Shown one piece after another: positions 61,140-63,625 of a stretch of 63,625 bases of DNA; the first letter of the stretch is position 1; each line of letters opens with the position of its first letter. The position numbers and the translations under genes are program-made. A model generated the notes under the pieces. That model was not told the origin of the DNA, searched no databases, and was given only the letters and a program-made list of their open reading frames with translations. Source of the stretch: Chloroflexota bacterium (GTDB lineage Bacteria > Vulcanimicrobiota > JAMCWD01); the NCBI GenBank assembly GCA_023475345.1, contig JAMCWD010000003.1, forward strand, positions 1 to 63,625. The letters run 5' to 3'.

Positions 61140-62723
61140 ATGCAAAAAGGTTATCTATGCCTCATGCTCCATGCCCACCTTCCTTATGTCCGGCATCCCG
61201 AATATACCGATTCGTTTGAGGAAGACTGGCTGAATGAGGCTATCACAGAAACATACCTGCCACTTCTGAAGGTTTATGAAAACCTCCTGGCTGACGGGGT
61301 GGATTTTCATATTACGATGTCCCTCACCCCGACATTGTGCGAGATGCTGAGAGACCCGCTCCTCGTGGAACGCTACGAGAAACACCTTGAAAAGTTATTT
61401 GAGCTTTCCGAAAAAGAGCTTGTGCGCACGAAAGACAGCACCGAATTCTATCCCTTGGCTGAGATGTATAACAGCTTTTTAAAAGACGCCCTTCACCGCT
61501 TCAAAGACGTTTATCACAGGGATATAGTGGGCGCGTTCGCCAGGGTGCAGGATTCGGGCAAGCTTGAGATCATAACATGCGGCGCGACACACGGTTTCCT
61601 CCCTTTGATGGAGATGATCCCTGAAGCAGTTAAAGCACAGGTGGAAGTGGGCGCTGAGAATTATCGGAAGCATTTCGGCAGGAGACCGCGCGGGATATGG
61701 CTTCCGGAATGCGGCTATTTCCCAGGGGTCGATAAGTATCTGAAAGACGCCGGGATCAGGTTCACATTCCTGGATTCCCATCCTATCCTGTTCGCAGACC
61801 CCCGCCCGGCTTTCGCAGTTTATGCCCCGGTATATACACCGAACGATGTCGCCATTTTCGCCCGCGACCCGGAATCTTCCAAGCAGGTATGGAGCTCCAA
61901 GGAAGGTTACCCCGGTGATTACTATTACAGGGAATTTTACCGCGACGTGGGGTTCGACCTCCCGATGGACTATATCGCGCCTTATATCCACGAAAGCGGC
62001 CAGAGGATAAATACAGGCATCAAGTATTACAGGATAACCGGCCCCGGCGAACACAAAGAGCCTTACCATTATGGAGCGGCAAGAGACCGCGCCGCCGATC
62101 ATGCCGGGAACTTCATGCACAACAGGGAAAAACAGTCGGAATTCCTGTTCGATATTATGGGCAGGCCGCCTGTTATCGTCGCTCCTTACGACGCCGAACT
62201 TTTCGGCCACTGGTGGTTCGAAGGGCCGATGTGGATAGAGTTCCTGGCAAGGAAGATCCACTTCGACCAGGACAACGTCAAGATGATCACCCCCATCGGA
62301 TACCTGGAAAAATTCCCCGAAAACCAGGTAGTTCAGCCTACAATGGGAAGCTGGGGGTACAAGGGTTATAACGAAGTCTGGATGAACAGCACCAACGACT
62401 GGATTTACAGGCACCTACACTGGTGTGCCCGCAAGATGGTGGATCTTGCAAACCGTTTCTGTAACCCCGACGATTTGAAGCGCCGTGCTTTGAACCAGGC
62501 CGCAAGGGAACTGCTTCTAGCCCAGAGCAGCGACTGGGCGTTTATCATGAAAACAGGCACCCATGTCGAATACGCCCACAAGAGGACACAGGAACATGTT
62601 AACAGGTTTACCCGGTTGTATTACGAGATAACGGAGGACAGGGTGGATGAGGGGTTCCTCTCCAACCTGGAAGCTCTGGATAATATTTTCTCCGAGATAG
62701 ATTATTCTATTTACAGGGGCTGA
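61140..62723 (+). CDS. GH57-family 1,4-alpha-glucan branching enzyme (DUF1957-type)
   Basis: A 527-residue enzyme. The conserved first GH57 motif is LMLHAHLPYVRHPEY. The nucleophile is the Glu of GIWLPECGYFPG (about 190) and the acid/base is the Asp of PYDAELFGHWWFEG (about 351). The C-terminal domain (DUF1957-like) has the expected WAFIMKTGTHVEYA motif. It makes alpha-1,6 branches in glycogen-type polymers. It has a perfect GGAGG ribosome site and lies 25 bases after the DUF4912 gene. Confidence 0.93.
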   Translation: MQKGYLCLMLHAHLPYVRHPEYTDSFEEDWLNEAITETYLPLLKVYENLLADGVDFHITMSLTPTLCEMLRDPLLVERYEKHLEKLFELSEKELVRTKDSTEFYPLAEMYNSFLKDALHRFKDVYHRDIVGAFARVQDSGKLEIITCGATHGFLPLMEMIPEAVKAQVEVGAENYRKHFGRRPRGIWLPECGYFPGVDKYLKDAGIRFTFLDSHPILFADPRPAFAVYAPVYTPNDVAIFARDPESSKQVWSSKEGYPGDYYYREFYRDVGFDLPMDYIAPYIHESGQRINTGIKYYRITGPGEHKEPYHYGAARDRAADHAGNFMHNREKQSEFLFDIMGRPPVIVAPYDAELFGHWWFEGPMWIEFLARKIHFDQDNVKMITPIGYLEKFPENQVVQPTMGSWGYKGYNEVWMNSTNDWIYRHLHWCARKMVDLANRFCNPDDLKRRALNQAARELLLAQSSDWAFIMKTGTHVEYAHKRTQEHVNRFTRLYYEITEDRVDEGFLSNLEALDNIFSEIDYSIYRG

Positions 62724-62742
62724 TAAGGAAAGGGGAAGGGCT

Positions 62743-63171
62743 ATGCCGGAAGAGAAAAAAGAAGCGGCGAAAAAAGTAAAGGGAAAAAAGATGGAATCGC
62801 CTCCCCGTTCAATTTTAATGGCGGAACTCCAGCACCTTTCCGCGGTATCCGCCAGGAACGAAGTGCTGACAAGGGAGCTTTCCGAAGGGAGAGTAACCCC
62901 CGGTGAGATAAAGGACGAAGTCGAGCAGTGTGTAGCCGAGCAGTCCAGGATAGTAAACAGCTTTGTCGCGCTTTCGGATGACGAGCCTGCGCTGGAGCGC
63001 TTCTCATCATTGATGTCACAGATCGAAAAAAATATCCAGCTTATAAACGATGCTGAAACAAAGGAGCAGGTGGAGAGCATACAGATCGAGGTCTCGGCTC
63101 TGGTACAGAAGTGGTCACAGTATCTTGAGATCATAGTCAAAGGCATATTCGAAAAAGCCCCTGAGGGGTAG
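62743..63171 (+). CDS. Coiled-coil protein of unknown function
   Basis: A 142-residue soluble, mainly helical protein. A Lys-rich start (EKKEAAKKVKGKK) is followed by long acidic helices with heptad-like spacing (LQHLSAVSARNEVLTRELSE). No recognised domain. It starts 19 bases after the branching enzyme with AGGGGAAGGG upstream, so it belongs to the same operon. Confidence 0.75.
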   Translation: MPEEKKEAAKKVKGKKMESPPRSILMAELQHLSAVSARNEVLTRELSEGRVTPGEIKDEVEQCVAEQSRIVNSFVALSDDEPALERFSSLMSQIEKNIQLINDAETKEQVESIQIEVSALVQKWSQYLEIIVKGIFEKAPEG

Positions 63172-63218
63172 GGGAAGTTGGCTATGAAACCTGCCGTTAA
63201 AAAAAAGGGAGGCAAGTC

Positions 63219-63527
63219 TTGATTGAAGACATAAAAATATATGGACGTTCTTTGAACATACAAAGCCTTGATTTTTTTGGGAATTTTTCGAAATCCCCAG
63301 ATGGTAGATTTATTATTGCATGGGATGATACCGATAAAAAAAGCGGAATAGGCGGATTCAGAGAACAAGGCATGGGAGAATTTTTGTTAATTGATCGCTC
63401 TGCACCTATTTTAAAGAGAAAGCTTCAACGCCCTAATGCTGGAAAAGTTGCAAACAATGGGATATTTATTATAGGTAATTACCCAACATTTGATCCAAAA
63501 TTACAGATCATTTTGGCCATCAGGTGA
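63219..63527 (+). CDS. AT-rich orphan frame, possibly frameshifted
   Basis: A 102-residue frame with TTG start at 63219 and GGGAGG six bases upstream. It reads like a beta-propeller start (SPDGRFIIAWDD, GEFLLIDR, NNGIFIIGNY). The DNA is richer in A and T than its neighbours. After the stop, another frame gives FWPSGERYPLPGDYT, which resembles a continuation, so the gene may be broken by frameshifts or the window may hold a sequencing error. It is near the right edge. Confidence 0.5.
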   Translation: MIEDIKIYGRSLNIQSLDFFGNFSKSPDGRFIIAWDDTDKKSGIGGFREQGMGEFLLIDRSAPILKRKLQRPNAGKVANNGIFIIGNYPTFDPKLQIILAIR

Positions 63528-63625
63528 AAGATATCCTCTTCCCGGTGATTATACCTAAATTCCAACTCCTTCAGATATAGAGGAAACTTCTCCCTGGAAA
63601 CTCCATGATGCTTTATCAGGCGCTC

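Noticed and set aside
1..63625. CRISPR array, prophage, transposase or rRNA
   Set aside because: No regularly spaced repeats, phage structural genes, transposase motifs or rRNA sequence were seen.

Overview
The window is a gene-dense chromosomal segment of roughly 50% G+C from a diderm (Gram-negative-type) bacterium. A TolC-type outer-membrane channel, an ExbB-ExbD-TonB motor with a TonB-dependent receptor, several lipobox lipoproteins, a LolA-like protein and a heptosyltransferase-type GT9 enzyme all imply an outer membrane. TTG and GTG starts with strong Shine-Dalgarno sequences are common. The mix of giant IPT/PQQ/RCC1 lipoproteins, HEAT and TPR proteins, a GH57 plus DUF4912 pair and many family-less proteins resembles uncultivated candidate phyla (for example Eremiobacterota/Xenobia, Riflebacteria or Wallbacteria types). 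I cannot assign the phylum from sequence alone.

Layout: 1-4 kb has the tail of an unknown gene, a phosphoglucomutase/phosphomannomutase, a TPR lipoprotein and a tiny 18-codon Cys-Gly-Lys peptide gene with its own promoter and terminator. 4-7 kb is a 910-residue HEAT-repeat protein. 7-11.5 kb is a galactose operon on the minus strand: Na+/solute symporter, two small proteins, galT, galK. 11.6-14.6 kb has an orphan exported protein, an EamA exporter and a CPBP-family membrane protease. 14.7-22.9 kb has a 1579-residue IPT/PQQ/RCC1 lipoprotein, an ABC-F ATPase and a beta-propeller-like lipoprotein.

23-29 kb is the most unusual part. Two near-identical zinc-ribbon genes flank an orphan coiled protein. 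They are followed by a LolA-like protein and an extraordinary Gly-zipper/Met-rich protein, with a potential structured RNA upstream. A lipoprotein with a degenerate cupredoxin-like domain closes this part. 29.3-41.9 kb has a GNAT acetyltransferase, a thioredoxin-like/HEAT pair, a run of glycosyltransferase, ndk, rsmI, SPL-like radical SAM, split transketolase, rfbB and methyltransferase, then SpoIIM and RDD proteins and small orphan genes.

41.9-48 kb holds a MacA/MacB/TolC-type export set that lacks its ATPase, and a B12-binding radical SAM enzyme with a possible PqqD-like tail. 48.2-52.4 kb is a TonB operon whose first start codon lies inside a perfect inverted repeat. A tRNA-Leu(GAG) with a consensus promoter follows. 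52.8-58.9 kb is a surface-polysaccharide cluster (flippase, methyltransferase, GT4, GT9, GT2). 59-63 kb carries a two-subunit class I fumarase, DUF4912, a GH57 glucan branching enzyme and a coiled-coil protein. The window ends in an AT-rich, possibly frameshifted orphan.

Metabolically the genes connect galactose uptake (symporter, galT, galK) to sugar phosphates (phosphohexomutase), nucleotide sugars (rfbB), glycans (GTs, flippase) and glycogen-type storage (GH57 enzyme). No phage, IS transposase, CRISPR or rRNA was found.
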